Notes: generated from the letters alone by a model not told the origin. Counted from the stretch's first letter, positions 8,418 to 17,726 are shown. The stretch is 64,000 nt of DNA from Bacillus sp. 491mf (GCF_900112415.1 NZ_FOLV01000011.1:62001-126000), one strand, 5' to 3'. A program made the numbers and translations.

Positions 8418-9617
8418 GTGAAGAAAAAGATATCGTATTTGTTATCAAGTGTTTTATTAGCGGGAATGCTGGCAGGGTGTACGAGTAAAGGAAATGATAA
8501 TTCAGCTACTACGAAAAATGAAGAAAAGACAAGTAAAGTAATTAAAATTGCTTCAGAATCTCCTCTTTCTGGTGGGTCAGCTGCGTTTGGAGAATCCATT
8601 AAGCTTGGAACGCAGCTTGCAGTAGATAAACAAAAAGCTGAGTTTAAAAAACTAGGTTTTGAATTGCAATTTGTGCCGCAAGATGATCAAGGTGACTCGA
8701 AAAAAGGGGTTGCCAATGCTCAGTCTGTCGCAGCTGATAAAGAAGTATTAGGCGTTGTCGGACATTTAATGTCAGGTGTATCTATTGCAGCTTCTGAAAC
8801 ATATGAGAAGGCAAATCTTGTTATGGTATCGCCATCAAGTACGGCAGTTGACTTAACAGAGCGTGGATTAAAGACTGTTGCACGCCTTGTTGCAAGAGAT
8901 GATTTCCAAGGTCCAGCAGCGGCGAAATTTGCACTTGAAACAGTAAAAGCAAAGAATATTTTTGTAATTCAAGATAAAACGGCGTACGGTACAGGGTTAG
9001 CCGATGCATTTAAAAAAGAAGCAGAAAAGCTAGGTGCAAAGATTGTCGGCTATGAAGGGATAACGGTAGGTGAGAAAGATTTTAGTGGTGTGTTGAACCA
9101 AGTTGTCGCGAAAAAGCCAGACATTGTGTATTTTGGTGGTATGTATTCAGAAGGATCTGTTTTAGTAAAACAAGCACGTGAAAAAGGAGTTACAGCGCCA
9201 ATTATGGGCGGTGACGGTATTGACTCTCCAACAATGGCAGAAGTTGCAAAAGACGGATTAAAAGATACGTATTATACAACAGTAGCGACAGCACCAACAG
9301 CAACAGAGAAAGGGAAAACATTTGTAACAGAATATAAAGAGAAATTCAAAAAAGATGTGGAAGCATACTCTGCATATGGATATGATTCAGCTGGCGTAAT
9401 TTTACAAGGAATTAAAGATGCTATTAAGAAAAATGATGGCAAGTATCCAACACGTGAACAAGTACGCGATGCGGTTCGGGCTATAAAAGAATATGATGGT
9501 GTTATTACGAAAGTTGCTTTCGATGAGAAAGGTGATAACAAATTTGCTAAAGTTTACATTTATAAGTATGAAGGTGCGAAATATCCAGGGAAGCAAAAAG
9601 GAGAGGTAAGTAAATAA
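8418..9617 (+). CDS. Second branched-chain amino acid-binding lipoprotein (LivJ paralogue, orphan)
   Basis: A 399-residue lipoprotein (lipobox LAGC, Cys about residue 21) closely related to the livJ product at 1906: both share ESPLSGGSA/QSPLSGGSA, the GVVGH segment, the block GEKDFSGVLNQVVAKKPD and the end KYPGKQKGEV. It starts with GTG behind AGGGGGAG. It has its own terminator and no permease genes behind it, so it probably serves the livHMGF transporter upstream, perhaps with a different amino acid preference. The pair looks like a duplication with the oxidoreductase gene in between. Confidence 0.9.
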   Translation: MKKKISYLLSSVLLAGMLAGCTSKGNDNSATTKNEEKTSKVIKIASESPLSGGSAAFGESIKLGTQLAVDKQKAEFKKLGFELQFVPQDDQGDSKKGVANAQSVAADKEVLGVVGHLMSGVSIAASETYEKANLVMVSPSSTAVDLTERGLKTVARLVARDDFQGPAAAKFALETVKAKNIFVIQDKTAYGTGLADAFKKEAEKLGAKIVGYEGITVGEKDFSGVLNQVVAKKPDIVYFGGMYSEGSVLVKQAREKGVTAPIMGGDGIDSPTMAEVAKDGLKDTYYTTVATAPTATEKGKTFVTEYKEKFKKDVEAYSAYGYDSAGVILQGIKDAIKKNDGKYPTREQVRDAVRAIKEYDGVITKVAFDEKGDNKFAKVYIYKYEGAKYPGKQKGEVSK

Positions 9618-9620
9618 TGG

Positions 9621-9646
9621 AAAAACCCGGCATTTGCCGGGTTTTT
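9621..9646 (+). terminator. Intrinsic terminator after the second livJ-type gene
   Basis: AAAAACCCGGC and GCCGGGTTTTT form a perfect stem around a four-base loop. Confidence 0.92.
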
Positions 9647-9819
9647 AAATGCAAAAGAATTTAATATCATCCAAATGATTGTTTTATACGAGTTTAACAA
9701 AGTAGTAATAAATAAAAGAATTATAGCATTCATATAGTGAGGGGGCTTTTTCTTGGGGGATTTCATAGAATGATTAATTACTGTAATAAAATATTTTTTG
9801 ACTTTTCAGATAATAATAC

Positions 9820-9905
9820 TTTACAAAAGGAAATAAAATAGTAGAATGTTAATTAATATAAATTTTCTGATAATTTAACAGGAATATAAAGCTATCAGAA
9901 AATTT
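9820..9905 (+). promoter_or_regulatory. Promoter and CodY-like dyad of oppA copy 1
   Basis: TTTACA at 9820-9825 and TAGAAT at 9842-9847 form a sigma-A promoter with a 16-bp spacer. Downstream, AATTTTCTGATAATT at 9861-9875 matches 14 of 15 positions of the CodY consensus, and AGCTATCAGAAAATT at 9890-9904 matches 12. The two lie as 13-base inverted arms (9860-9872 and 9893-9905) 20 bases apart. The position just past the transcription start suits repression by CodY. The rest of the 330-bp gap before the gene is AT-rich with nothing else I can name. Confidence 0.7.
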
Positions 9906-9947
9906 CCTACTAGTTAGTAGCGTACATAAAAATTAGGGGGATAAAAA

Positions 9948-11654
9948 ATGAAAAAGATAAAAAAAATCACAGCTGTAGTAGCACCAGTATTAGCGGTGAG
10001 TGTGGCACTAACAGCATGTTCTGGGTCGGGGGACAAAAGAGGAAGTACAGAGCCAAAAAATGAAAAAAAACAAACAGAGGGTAAGCTGGCAGCAAAACAA
10101 GTGTTAAGTTTAGTAGAAACACAAGAGATTCCAACTATGGACTCTTCTAAAGCGACTGACGCAGTGTCTTTCCTTGCTTTAAATAACGTAATGGAAGGGT
10201 TATATCGTCTTGATAAAGACCAAAAACCAACTCCAGGTGTGGCAGAATCATATAAAAAGAGCGATGATGGTAAAAAATATACATTTAAACTACGTAAAGA
10301 TGCAAAATGGTCAAATGGAGACCCTGTAACAGCAAAAGATTTCGTTTTTGCATGGCAACGTCTATTAGATCCAAAAACGGCAGCTGAATATGCATTCATT
10401 ATGTATGATTTGAAAAATGCTCAAGCAATAAACGAAGGGAAACAACCAGCTGATTCTTTAGGTGTAAAAGCTGTTGATGACAATACATTAGAAGTCGAGT
10501 TAGACAATCCTGTTCCGTATTTCATTCAATTAACAACATTTGGCTCTTTCTATCCGTTAAATGAAAAATTTGTAAAAGAAAAAGGTGGTAAATACGGTTT
10601 AGAAGCAGACACGTTAGTGTACAACGGTCCATTCGCTATGACAGAATGGAAGCATGAACAAGGCTGGAAGCTGAAGAAAAATGATCAATATTGGGATAAG
10701 AAAACAGTTAAGTTAGAAGAAATTAACTTCAGCGTTGTAAAAGAATTATCAACCCGTGTTAACTTATACGAAAGCGGTGAGATTGATCGCGTAGGTTTAA
10801 GTGCTGAATATGTAGATAAATTTAAATCGAGAAAAGATGAATTTGGATCTTATGTAGAGGCATCTACTTTCTTTCTACGATTAAATCAAAAACGAATGAA
10901 AGAACAAGATACACCTTTAAAAAATAAAAAGATTCGTCAAGCGATTGCAAAAGGGTTTGATAAGAAGGCATTGGCAAATGTAATTTTAAATAACGGTTCT
11001 ATACCAGCAAATTCCCTTGTACCATCTGACTTTGTAAAAGGTCCAGATGAGAAAGACTTCCGTAAAGAGAACGGTGATATAAAATCCGTAACATTTGATG
11101 CGAAAGAAGCAAAAAAACTTTGGGATGAAGCGAAAAAAGAATTAGGAAAGGATGAACTTACGCTAGAATTATTAAACTTTGATGACGACAATTCGAAAAA
11201 ACTTGGTGAGTACTTAAAAGAGCAGTTAGAGAAAAACTTACCAGGTTTGAAAATTAACTTAAAAAATCAACCTTTTAAACAAAAATTAAAATTAGAAACC
11301 GCACAAGACTATGATATTTCTTTTGGTGGTTGGGGTCCTGACTATGCAGATCCAATGACATTTATCGATATGTTTGAAACAACAAACTCTCATAATGAAA
11401 TGAGTTATTCAAATAAAGAGTATGATGGGATTGTTAAAAAAGGAAAAACAGACTTATTAACTCAACCGAAAACTCGTTGGGAACAACTTGCAAAGGCAGA
11501 GAAGATATTGCTTGATGAGGCTGCAATTGCCCCAATTTACCAACGTGGCGCTTCCTTCGTACAACGCCCAACTGTACACAATATTTACAAGCATAATGTT
11601 GGCGGCGATTTCAGTTATAAATGGACATATATCACTGAAAAAGAAGGTAAATAA
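9948..11654 (+). CDS. Oligopeptide ABC transporter substrate-binding lipoprotein, OppA paralogue 1
   Basis: SBP family 5 lipoprotein of 568 residues, normal for OppA of Gram-positive bacteria. The signal ends in the lipobox LTAC (Cys24). Family blocks follow: VMEGLYRLDKDQKPTPGVAES near residue 80, the signature KYTFKLRKDAKWSNGDPVTAKDFVFAWQRL, and DISFGGWGPDYADPMTF towards the C-terminus. It binds short peptides outside the membrane. GGGGG at 9936-9940 is the ribosome site. Copies 1 and 2 share SSKATD and FETTNSHN and form one subgroup, apart from copies 3-5. In the B. cereus group Opp proteins also import signalling peptides such as PapR; whether this copy does is unknown. Confidence 0.92.
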   Translation: MKKIKKITAVVAPVLAVSVALTACSGSGDKRGSTEPKNEKKQTEGKLAAKQVLSLVETQEIPTMDSSKATDAVSFLALNNVMEGLYRLDKDQKPTPGVAESYKKSDDGKKYTFKLRKDAKWSNGDPVTAKDFVFAWQRLLDPKTAAEYAFIMYDLKNAQAINEGKQPADSLGVKAVDDNTLEVELDNPVPYFIQLTTFGSFYPLNEKFVKEKGGKYGLEADTLVYNGPFAMTEWKHEQGWKLKKNDQYWDKKTVKLEEINFSVVKELSTRVNLYESGEIDRVGLSAEYVDKFKSRKDEFGSYVEASTFFLRLNQKRMKEQDTPLKNKKIRQAIAKGFDKKALANVILNNGSIPANSLVPSDFVKGPDEKDFRKENGDIKSVTFDAKEAKKLWDEAKKELGKDELTLELLNFDDDNSKKLGEYLKEQLEKNLPGLKINLKNQPFKQKLKLETAQDYDISFGGWGPDYADPMTFIDMFETTNSHNEMSYSNKEYDGIVKKGKTDLLTQPKTRWEQLAKAEKILLDEAAIAPIYQRGASFVQRPTVHNIYKHNVGGDFSYKWTYITEKEGK

Positions 11655-11658
11655 TCAT

Positions 11659-11694
11659 GAGAAAAGAGGATGCGATATCGCATCCTCTTTTCTC
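11659..11694 (+). terminator. Terminator after oppA copy 1, a perfect 36-bp palindrome
   Basis: The 36 bases are exactly self-complementary (centre GATATC, outer arms GAGAAAAGAGGATGC). The right arm contains TTTT, so it can act as a terminator. Related but imperfect hairpins follow copies 3, 4 and 5. Confidence 0.8.
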
Positions 11695-11819
11695 AGTGCA
11701 CATTTTGAGGTGTGATGAATACATATGCAACATGAAATGGAAGGTTCACTATATTTCATGAAATAATTATAAATATTACTGTAAAAAAATAATTTTTTGA
11801 TTTTTTTTAATAATAAAAC

Positions 11820-11900
11820 TTTACAAAATAGAGAAAAATAGTAGAATGTTAATTAGAAGAAATTTTCTGGCAACTATACAGAAATATAAAGTTGTCAAAA
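11820..11900 (+). promoter_or_regulatory. Promoter and CodY-like dyad of oppA copy 2
   Basis: TTTACA at 11820-11825 and TAGAAT at 11842-11847, again with a 16-bp spacer. AATTTTCTGGCAACT at 11861-11875 matches 12 of 15 CodY positions. A partial second arm, AGTTGTCAAAAA, begins at about 11890 and retains pairing with changed bases of the first arm. Confidence 0.6.
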
Positions 11901-11946
11901 ATACCTCAAAGTTAGTATCACACATAATAATTAGGGAGGGTAAAAA

Positions 11947-13659
11947 ATGAAAAAAAAGATGAAAAAAATCACAGCTGTAGTAGCACCAGTATTAGCGATG
12001 AGTGTGGCGCTAACAGCATGTTCTGGGGCAGGGGACAAAAAAGCAAGTACAGAGCCGAAAAATGGAGACAAACAAACAGAAGGTAAGTTAGCAGACAAGC
12101 AAGTATTGAATTTATTAGAAACACAAGAAATTCCTTCAATGGATTCTTCTAAAGCAACAGATCAAGTTTCGTTTATCGTATTGAACAACGTAATGGAAGG
12201 TTTATACCGCCTTGATAAAGATAATAAGCCAATTCCAGGTGTGGCAGAATCTCATAAAAAGAGCGATGATGGTAAAAAATATACATTTAAACTACGTAAA
12301 GATGCAAAATGGTCAAACGGAGACCCTGTAACAGCAAAAGATTTCGTTTTTGCATGGCAACGTCTGTTAGATCCAAAAACGGCAGCTGAATATGCATTCA
12401 TTATGTATGATTTGAAAAATGCAAAGACAATTAATGAAGGAAAAGCACCGGCTGACTCATTAGGAGCAAAAGCAATTGATGATTATACATTAGAGGTAGA
12501 GTTAGAAAATCCAATTCCATATTTTGTTAATTTAACATCATTTGCTTCATTCTATCCGTTGAATGAGAAAGTTGTAAAAGAAAAAGGCGATAAATATAGC
12601 TTAGAAGCAGACACATTAGTTTACAATGGACCATTTAAAATGACAGAATGGAAGCATGAACAAGGCTGGAAATATACGAAAAATGATCAATACTGGGATA
12701 AGCAAACTGTAAAGCTAGAGGAAATTAATGTTAGCGTAGTTAAAGAATTATCTACTCGTGTTAACTTATATGAAAGTGGCCAAGCTGACCGTGTTGGATT
12801 AACAGCAGAATATGTTGATAGATATAAAGGAAACAAAGATGAGTTCAAAACAGAGTTAGATCCATCAACATTTTTCTTGCGCCTAAACCAAAAACGTGGC
12901 GGTCAAGATACACCGCTGAAAAACATGAAGCTTCGTCAAGCGATTGCAAAAGGATTTGATAAAAAGGCATTAGCGAACGTTATCTTAAATGACGGTTCAA
13001 AGCCAGCTGACTTCCTTGTGCCATCAACGCTTGCAACTGGTCCGGATAAAAAAGATTTCCGTGATACATTCAGTGGTTCTATTAAAGACGTAGCGTTTGA
13101 TGCAAAAGAAGCGAAAAAGCTTTGGGGAGAAGCGAAGAAAGAATTAGGAAAAGAAGAAGTTACACTTGAATTGTTAAACTATGATACTGACAATGCGAAG
13201 AAAATTGGCGAGTACTTAAAAGAACAATTAGAGAAAAACTTACCAGGCTTAAAAGTTAACTTGAAAAATCAACCATTTAAACAAAAATTAAAATTAGAAA
13301 CAGGTCAAGATTTTGATTTCTCTTACGGTGGTTGGGGCCCAGATTATCCAGATCCAATGACATTCATCGATATGTTTGAAACAACAAACTCTCATAACCA
13401 AATGAGTTATTCAAATAAAGAGTATGATGAAATCGTGAAAAAAGGTAAAAAAGAACTATTAACTGATGTAAAGACTCGTTGGGAACAGCTTGGAAAGGCT
13501 GAGAAAATCTTACTTAAAGATGCAGCAATTGCGCCAATATATCAACGTGGTAACTCTTTCTTAGTACGTCCGTACGTACATGACATCGCTTCTCACACTT
13601 TTGGCGGCGATTTCAGTTATAAATGGGCATACATTACTGAAAAAGAAAACAAAAAATAA
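11947..13659 (+). CDS. Oligopeptide ABC transporter substrate-binding lipoprotein, OppA paralogue 2
   Basis: 570-residue member of the same family with lipobox LTAC (Cys25 because of one additional lysine in the signal). The first half shares long nucleotide-identical stretches with copy 1 (the block coding for KYTFKLRKDAKWSNGDPVTAKDFVFAWQRL) while flanking parts differ, which suggests sequence exchange between copies. The ligand pocket region has its own substitutions (VPSTLATGPDKKDFRDTFSG). GGGAGGG precedes the ATG. A monocistronic unit with its own promoter and terminator. Confidence 0.92.
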   Translation: MKKKMKKITAVVAPVLAMSVALTACSGAGDKKASTEPKNGDKQTEGKLADKQVLNLLETQEIPSMDSSKATDQVSFIVLNNVMEGLYRLDKDNKPIPGVAESHKKSDDGKKYTFKLRKDAKWSNGDPVTAKDFVFAWQRLLDPKTAAEYAFIMYDLKNAKTINEGKAPADSLGAKAIDDYTLEVELENPIPYFVNLTSFASFYPLNEKVVKEKGDKYSLEADTLVYNGPFKMTEWKHEQGWKYTKNDQYWDKQTVKLEEINVSVVKELSTRVNLYESGQADRVGLTAEYVDRYKGNKDEFKTELDPSTFFLRLNQKRGGQDTPLKNMKLRQAIAKGFDKKALANVILNDGSKPADFLVPSTLATGPDKKDFRDTFSGSIKDVAFDAKEAKKLWGEAKKELGKEEVTLELLNYDTDNAKKIGEYLKEQLEKNLPGLKVNLKNQPFKQKLKLETGQDFDFSYGGWGPDYPDPMTFIDMFETTNSHNQMSYSNKEYDEIVKKGKKELLTDVKTRWEQLGKAEKILLKDAAIAPIYQRGNSFLVRPYVHDIASHTFGGDFSYKWAYITEKENKK

Positions 13660-13720
13660 GAATGAGTCAAATGAGGATATAATATAGTAGTCTGTGGGAA
13701 AATCCTAATAATATAAAAGA

Positions 13721-13764
13721 GTGATAGCTTTCTCGATGCATTTGAGGAAGCTATCACTTTTTTT
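13721..13764 (+). terminator. Intrinsic terminator after oppA copy 2
   Basis: GTGATAGCTTTCTC and GAGGAAGCTATCAC pair over about 14 bp around a short loop, followed by seven T. This hairpin is unrelated to the GATATC-centred terminators of the other copies. Confidence 0.88.
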
Positions 13765-13800
13765 ATGTATAAATGGTTGTACTCCTTCAAGGGATAGTGG

Positions 13801-13895
13801 CATAAAGTGAAACTTTAATCAGTGGACGTTTTGACGGGTGATGAATACATATGCAGTGTTATGCGAAATGGAAGTTTCACTTTATTTCATAGAAT
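13801..13895 (+). repeat. bcr1-like end fragments before oppA copy 3
   Basis: ATAAAGTGAAACTTTAATCAGTGG near 13804 equals the first 24 bases of the 155-bp element at 42608, and AGTTTCACTTTAT near 13880 is its terminal 13 bases inverted. The middle of the element is missing. The same inverted terminal piece lies before copies 4 and 5 in slightly altered form. This lies within the 379-bp gap between copies 2 and 3. Confidence 0.55.
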
Positions 13896-13950
13896 GTTAA
13901 TAAATATTACTGTAATAAAATAGTTTTTTTGAATTTTTAAATAATATAAC

Positions 13951-14006
13951 TTTACAAAAAAGAAAAAAACAGTAGAATATTAATTAATAGAAATTTTCTG
14001 ACAAAT
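13951..14006 (+). promoter_or_regulatory. Promoter and CodY-like box of oppA copy 3
   Basis: TTTACA at 13951-13956 and TAGAAT at 13973-13978 with a 16-bp spacer; AATTTTCTGACAAAT at 13992-14006 matches 13 of 15 CodY positions. The second inverted arm found before copies 1, 2 and 5 is deleted here, so the leader is about 45 bases shorter. Confidence 0.65.
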
Positions 14007-14038
14007 TTGTAGAAATATAAAATTAGGGAGGGTACAAA

Positions 14039-15742
14039 ATGAAAAAGATAAAAAAAATCACAGCTGTGGTAGCACCAGTATTAGCGATGAGTGTTGCGCT
14101 AACAGCATGTTCTGGGGCGGGGGATAAAAAAGCAAGTACTGAACTAAAAACTGGAGAAAAACAACCAGGAGGTAAGTTAGCGGCAAAACAAGTGCTAAAC
14201 TTAGTAGAAGCAAATGAAATTCCTTCAATGGATGTTTCTAAATCAACAGATACGGTTTCTTCTGTTATGTTAGGGAATACGATGGAAGGGTTATATCGTC
14301 TTGATAAAGATAATAAACCAATTCCAGGTATCGCAGAATCTTATAAAAAGAGCGATGATGGTAAAAAATATACATTTAAACTTCGGAAAGATGCAAAATG
14401 GTCAAATGGTGATTCAGTAACAGCAAAAGACTTTGTATTTGCATGGCAACGTCTATTAGATCCAAAAACGGCAGCTGAATATGCATTCATTATGTATGAT
14501 ATGAAAAATGCAAAAGCGATCAACGAAGGAAAATCGCCAGTCGATTCTTTAGGTGTAAAAGCAGTCGATGATTATACATTAGAGGTAGAATTAGATAATC
14601 CGGTTCCATATTTCCTAGGCTTAACAGCATTTACGTCTTTCTTACCGCTAAATGAAAAAGTTGTAAAAGAAAATGGAGATAAATACGGCTTAGAAGCTGA
14701 TAAGATGGTGTATAATGGACCATTTAAAATGACAGAATGGAAGCATGAACAAGGTTGGAAAGTAGTGAAAAACGACCAGTATTGGGATAAAGCAAATGTT
14801 AAGTTAGATGAAATCAATTGGAGCGTTGTAAAAGAACAATCTACTCGTGTGAACTTATATGAAAGCGGTCAACTAGATCGCGTCGGCTTAACGGCTGAAT
14901 ATGTTGATAAATACAAAGCGAATAAAGATGAATTTGGAACGCTATTAGAACCGTCAACGTACTTCTTACGTTTAAATCAAAAACGTAACGGTCAAGATAC
15001 AGTACTTAAGAATAAGAAAGTTCGTCAAGCAATTGCAATGGCATTTGATAAAAAAGCATTAGCAAATGTCATATTAAATGATGGATCTAAACCAGTAGAC
15101 GCTCTTATTCCAGAAAAGTTTACTGCTGGCCCGGATGGAAAGGACTACCATGAAACATATAAATCTACTGGCATTAAAACGGATTTAAAGAAAGCGAAAC
15201 AAGTTTGGGAAGATGCGAAAAAAGAATTAGGTAAAGAAGAGGTGACAATTGAGTTCTTAAACTATGATACGGATAGTGCAAAGAAAATTGGTGAATACTT
15301 AAAAGAACAGCTTGAGAAAAATTTACCAGGTTTAAAGATTAATATTAAACTGCAACCGTTTAAGCAAAAATTAAAATTAGAAACAGGGCAAGATTATGAT
15401 ATGTCTTATGCGGGCTGGACCCCAGATTATGCGGATCCAATGACATTCTTAGATATGTTCCAAACAGGAAATCCGCAAAATGAAATGAGCTATTCAAATG
15501 CGAACTATGATGAAATTATTAAGAAATCTCAGGGTGAATTGCTAACAGATCCGAAAAAACGTTGGGGAGAAATGGCAAAAGCTGAAAAAATCCTACTTGA
15601 GGATGAAGTAGCACTCGTACCGATGTATCAACCGGGACGAGCATTCTTACAACGTCCTACTGTACACAATATATACAAGCATAACGTTGGTTGCCAATAC
15701 AGCTACAAATGGGCATATATTACTGAAAAAGAAGGTAAATAA
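14039..15742 (+). CDS. Oligopeptide ABC transporter substrate-binding lipoprotein, OppA paralogue 3
   Basis: 567-residue lipoprotein, lipobox LTAC (Cys24). It belongs with copies 4 and 5 in a subgroup marked by SMDVSKSTDT, VRQAIAMAFDKKAL and MFQTGNPQNEMSYSN. The family signature WSNGDSVTAKDFVFAWQRL carries a serine where the other four have proline. It has an extra cysteine near the C-terminus (HNVGCQYSYKW) that the other copies lack. GGGAGGG is the ribosome site. Predicted peptide receptor with no transport genes nearby. Confidence 0.92.
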   Translation: MKKIKKITAVVAPVLAMSVALTACSGAGDKKASTELKTGEKQPGGKLAAKQVLNLVEANEIPSMDVSKSTDTVSSVMLGNTMEGLYRLDKDNKPIPGIAESYKKSDDGKKYTFKLRKDAKWSNGDSVTAKDFVFAWQRLLDPKTAAEYAFIMYDMKNAKAINEGKSPVDSLGVKAVDDYTLEVELDNPVPYFLGLTAFTSFLPLNEKVVKENGDKYGLEADKMVYNGPFKMTEWKHEQGWKVVKNDQYWDKANVKLDEINWSVVKEQSTRVNLYESGQLDRVGLTAEYVDKYKANKDEFGTLLEPSTYFLRLNQKRNGQDTVLKNKKVRQAIAMAFDKKALANVILNDGSKPVDALIPEKFTAGPDGKDYHETYKSTGIKTDLKKAKQVWEDAKKELGKEEVTIEFLNYDTDSAKKIGEYLKEQLEKNLPGLKINIKLQPFKQKLKLETGQDYDMSYAGWTPDYADPMTFLDMFQTGNPQNEMSYSNANYDEIIKKSQGELLTDPKKRWGEMAKAEKILLEDEVALVPMYQPGRAFLQRPTVHNIYKHNVGCQYSYKWAYITEKEGK

Positions 15743-15745
15743 TTA

Positions 15746-15782
15746 TGAGAAAAGAGGGTGCGATATCGTATCCTCCTTTTAC
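15746..15782 (+). terminator. Terminator after oppA copy 3
   Basis: Hairpin related to the palindrome after copy 1 (arms GAGAAAAGAGGGTGCGAT and ATCGTATCCTCCTTTT) with G-U pairs and mismatches. Confidence 0.65.
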
Positions 15783-15899
15783 TATACGCATTTTGCTATG
15801 TGATGAATACATATGCAGTTACATGAAATGGAGATTTCACTTTGTTTCATAGAATAATTATGAATAGTACTGTATTAAAATAATTTTTAACAATAAGAC

Positions 15900-15955
15900 T
15901 TTACAAAATTCTGAAAATTAGTAAAATATTAATTAGTAGGAATTTTCTGATAAGT
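15900..15955 (+). promoter_or_regulatory. Promoter and CodY-like box of oppA copy 4
   Basis: TTTACA at 15900-15905 and TAAAAT at 15922-15927 with a 16-bp spacer; AATTTTCTGATAAGT at 15941-15955 matches 13 of 15 CodY positions. The second arm is degraded. Confidence 0.65.
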
Positions 15956-16016
15956 ATGTAGAAACAAAAGGTTTCTTATAGTTAGTATCGTACATATAAA
16001 TTAGGGAGGGTACAAA

Positions 16017-17720
16017 ATGAAAAGGATGAAGAAAATCACAGCTGTAGTAGCGCCAGTATTAGCGATGAGCGTGGCTTTAACAGCATGTTCTGGGGCAGGG
16101 GACAAAAAAGCAAGTACAGAGCCGAAAAATGGAGACAAAAAGACAGAAGGTAAGTTAGCGGAAAAACAAGTATTAAATTTAGCAGAAACAGCAGAAATTC
16201 CTTCTATGGATGTTTCTAAATCAACAGATACAACTTCTTCTCTTATCTTAGGGAATACGATGGAAGGGTTGTATCGACTTGATAAAGAAAATAAGCCGAT
16301 TCCAGGGATTGCAGAATCTCATAAAAAGAGTGATGATGGTAAAAAGTATACATTTAAACTACGTAAAGATGCAAAATGGTCAAATGGCGATCCTGTAACA
16401 GCAAAAGACTTTGTATTTGCATGGAAACGTCTGTTAGATCCAAAAACGGCAGCTGAATATGCATTCATTATGTATGATTTAAAAAATGCAAAGGCAATTA
16501 ACGAAAGTAAATCGCCAGTCGATTCTTTAGGGATAAAAGCAGTAGATGATTATACATTAGAAGTAGAATTAGATAATCCTGTTCCATATTTCCTTAACTT
16601 AACTGCATTTACGTCTTTCTTGCCGTTAAATGAGAAAGTTGTAAAAGAACATGGAGATAAATACGGTTTAGAAGCTGATAAGATGGTGTACAATGGACCA
16701 TTTAAAATGTCAGAATGGAAGCATGAACAAGGCTGGAAATTAGTGAAGAACGACCAGTACTGGGATAAGGCAACTGTTAAGTTAGAGGAAATTAACTTCA
16801 GTGTTGTAAAAGAACAATCTACTCGTGTGAACTTATATGAAAGCGGCCAACTTGATCGTGTTAGTTTAACAGCTGAATACGTGGATAAATATAAAGCGAA
16901 TAAAGATGAATTTGGAACAACGTTAGATCCATCAACGTACTTCTTGCGTTTAAACCAAAAGCGTAACGGTCAAGATACAGTGCTTAAGAATAAGAAGGTT
17001 CGTCAAGCAATTGCAATGGCATTTGATAAAAAAGCATTAACAAATGTAATCTTAAATAATGGTTCTAAGCCAGTCGATTTTCTTATTCCAGAAAAATTAG
17101 CTAATGGCCCAGATGGAAAAGATTTCCGAGAAACATTTAAATCTGCAGGCATCAAAACGGATTTAAAGAAAGCGAAACAAGTTTGGGAAGAAGCGAAAAA
17201 AGAATTGGGCAAAGAAGAAGTGACAATTGAGTTTTTAAACTATGATTCAGATAATGCAAAGAAAGTTGGAGAGTACTTAAAAGAACAGCTTGAGAAAAAC
17301 TTACCAGGTTTAAAAGTGAATATGAAGCTGCAGCCGTTTAAGCAAAAATTAAAATTAGAAACTGCACAAGATTATGATCTGACTTATGCGGGCTGGAACC
17401 CAGATTATGCGGATCCAATGACATTCTTAGATATGTTCAAAACAGGAAATCCACAAAATGAAATGAGTTATTCAAATGCGAAATATGATGAAATTGTTAC
17501 GAAATCTCAAGGTGAATGGTTAACAGATCAGAAAAAACGTTGGGAAGAAATGAGTAAAGCTGAAAAAATCCTACTTGAGGATGAAGCAGCACTCGTACCG
17601 ATGTACCAAAGCGGAGGATCATTTTTACAACGTCCGACTGTACAAAAAGTATACAAGCATAACGTTGGTAGCCCACTCAGCTTCAAATGGACATATATCA
17701 CTGAAAAAGAAAGTAAATAG
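16017..17720 (+). CDS. Oligopeptide ABC transporter substrate-binding lipoprotein, OppA paralogue 4
   Basis: 567 residues, lipobox LTAC (Cys24), same subgroup as copies 3 and 5. Differences cluster in the likely ligand-facing parts: MYQSGGSFLQRPTVQKVYKHNVGSPLSFKW near the C-terminus departs from the otherwise constant VHNIYKHNVG. The signature block has AWKRL instead of AWQRL. Ribosome site GGGAGGG seven bases before the ATG. Probably a receptor with a shifted peptide preference. Confidence 0.92.
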   Translation: MKRMKKITAVVAPVLAMSVALTACSGAGDKKASTEPKNGDKKTEGKLAEKQVLNLAETAEIPSMDVSKSTDTTSSLILGNTMEGLYRLDKENKPIPGIAESHKKSDDGKKYTFKLRKDAKWSNGDPVTAKDFVFAWKRLLDPKTAAEYAFIMYDLKNAKAINESKSPVDSLGIKAVDDYTLEVELDNPVPYFLNLTAFTSFLPLNEKVVKEHGDKYGLEADKMVYNGPFKMSEWKHEQGWKLVKNDQYWDKATVKLEEINFSVVKEQSTRVNLYESGQLDRVSLTAEYVDKYKANKDEFGTTLDPSTYFLRLNQKRNGQDTVLKNKKVRQAIAMAFDKKALTNVILNNGSKPVDFLIPEKLANGPDGKDFRETFKSAGIKTDLKKAKQVWEEAKKELGKEEVTIEFLNYDSDNAKKVGEYLKEQLEKNLPGLKVNMKLQPFKQKLKLETAQDYDLTYAGWNPDYADPMTFLDMFKTGNPQNEMSYSNAKYDEIVTKSQGEWLTDQKKRWEEMSKAEKILLEDEAALVPMYQSGGSFLQRPTVQKVYKHNVGSPLSFKWTYITEKESK

Positions 17721-17726
17721 TCATTT

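Noticed and set aside
9914-10399. 161-codon minus-strand frame over the first oppA
   Set aside because: Antisense of a well-supported gene; the same partial frame recurs over the paralogues because the genes are similar.
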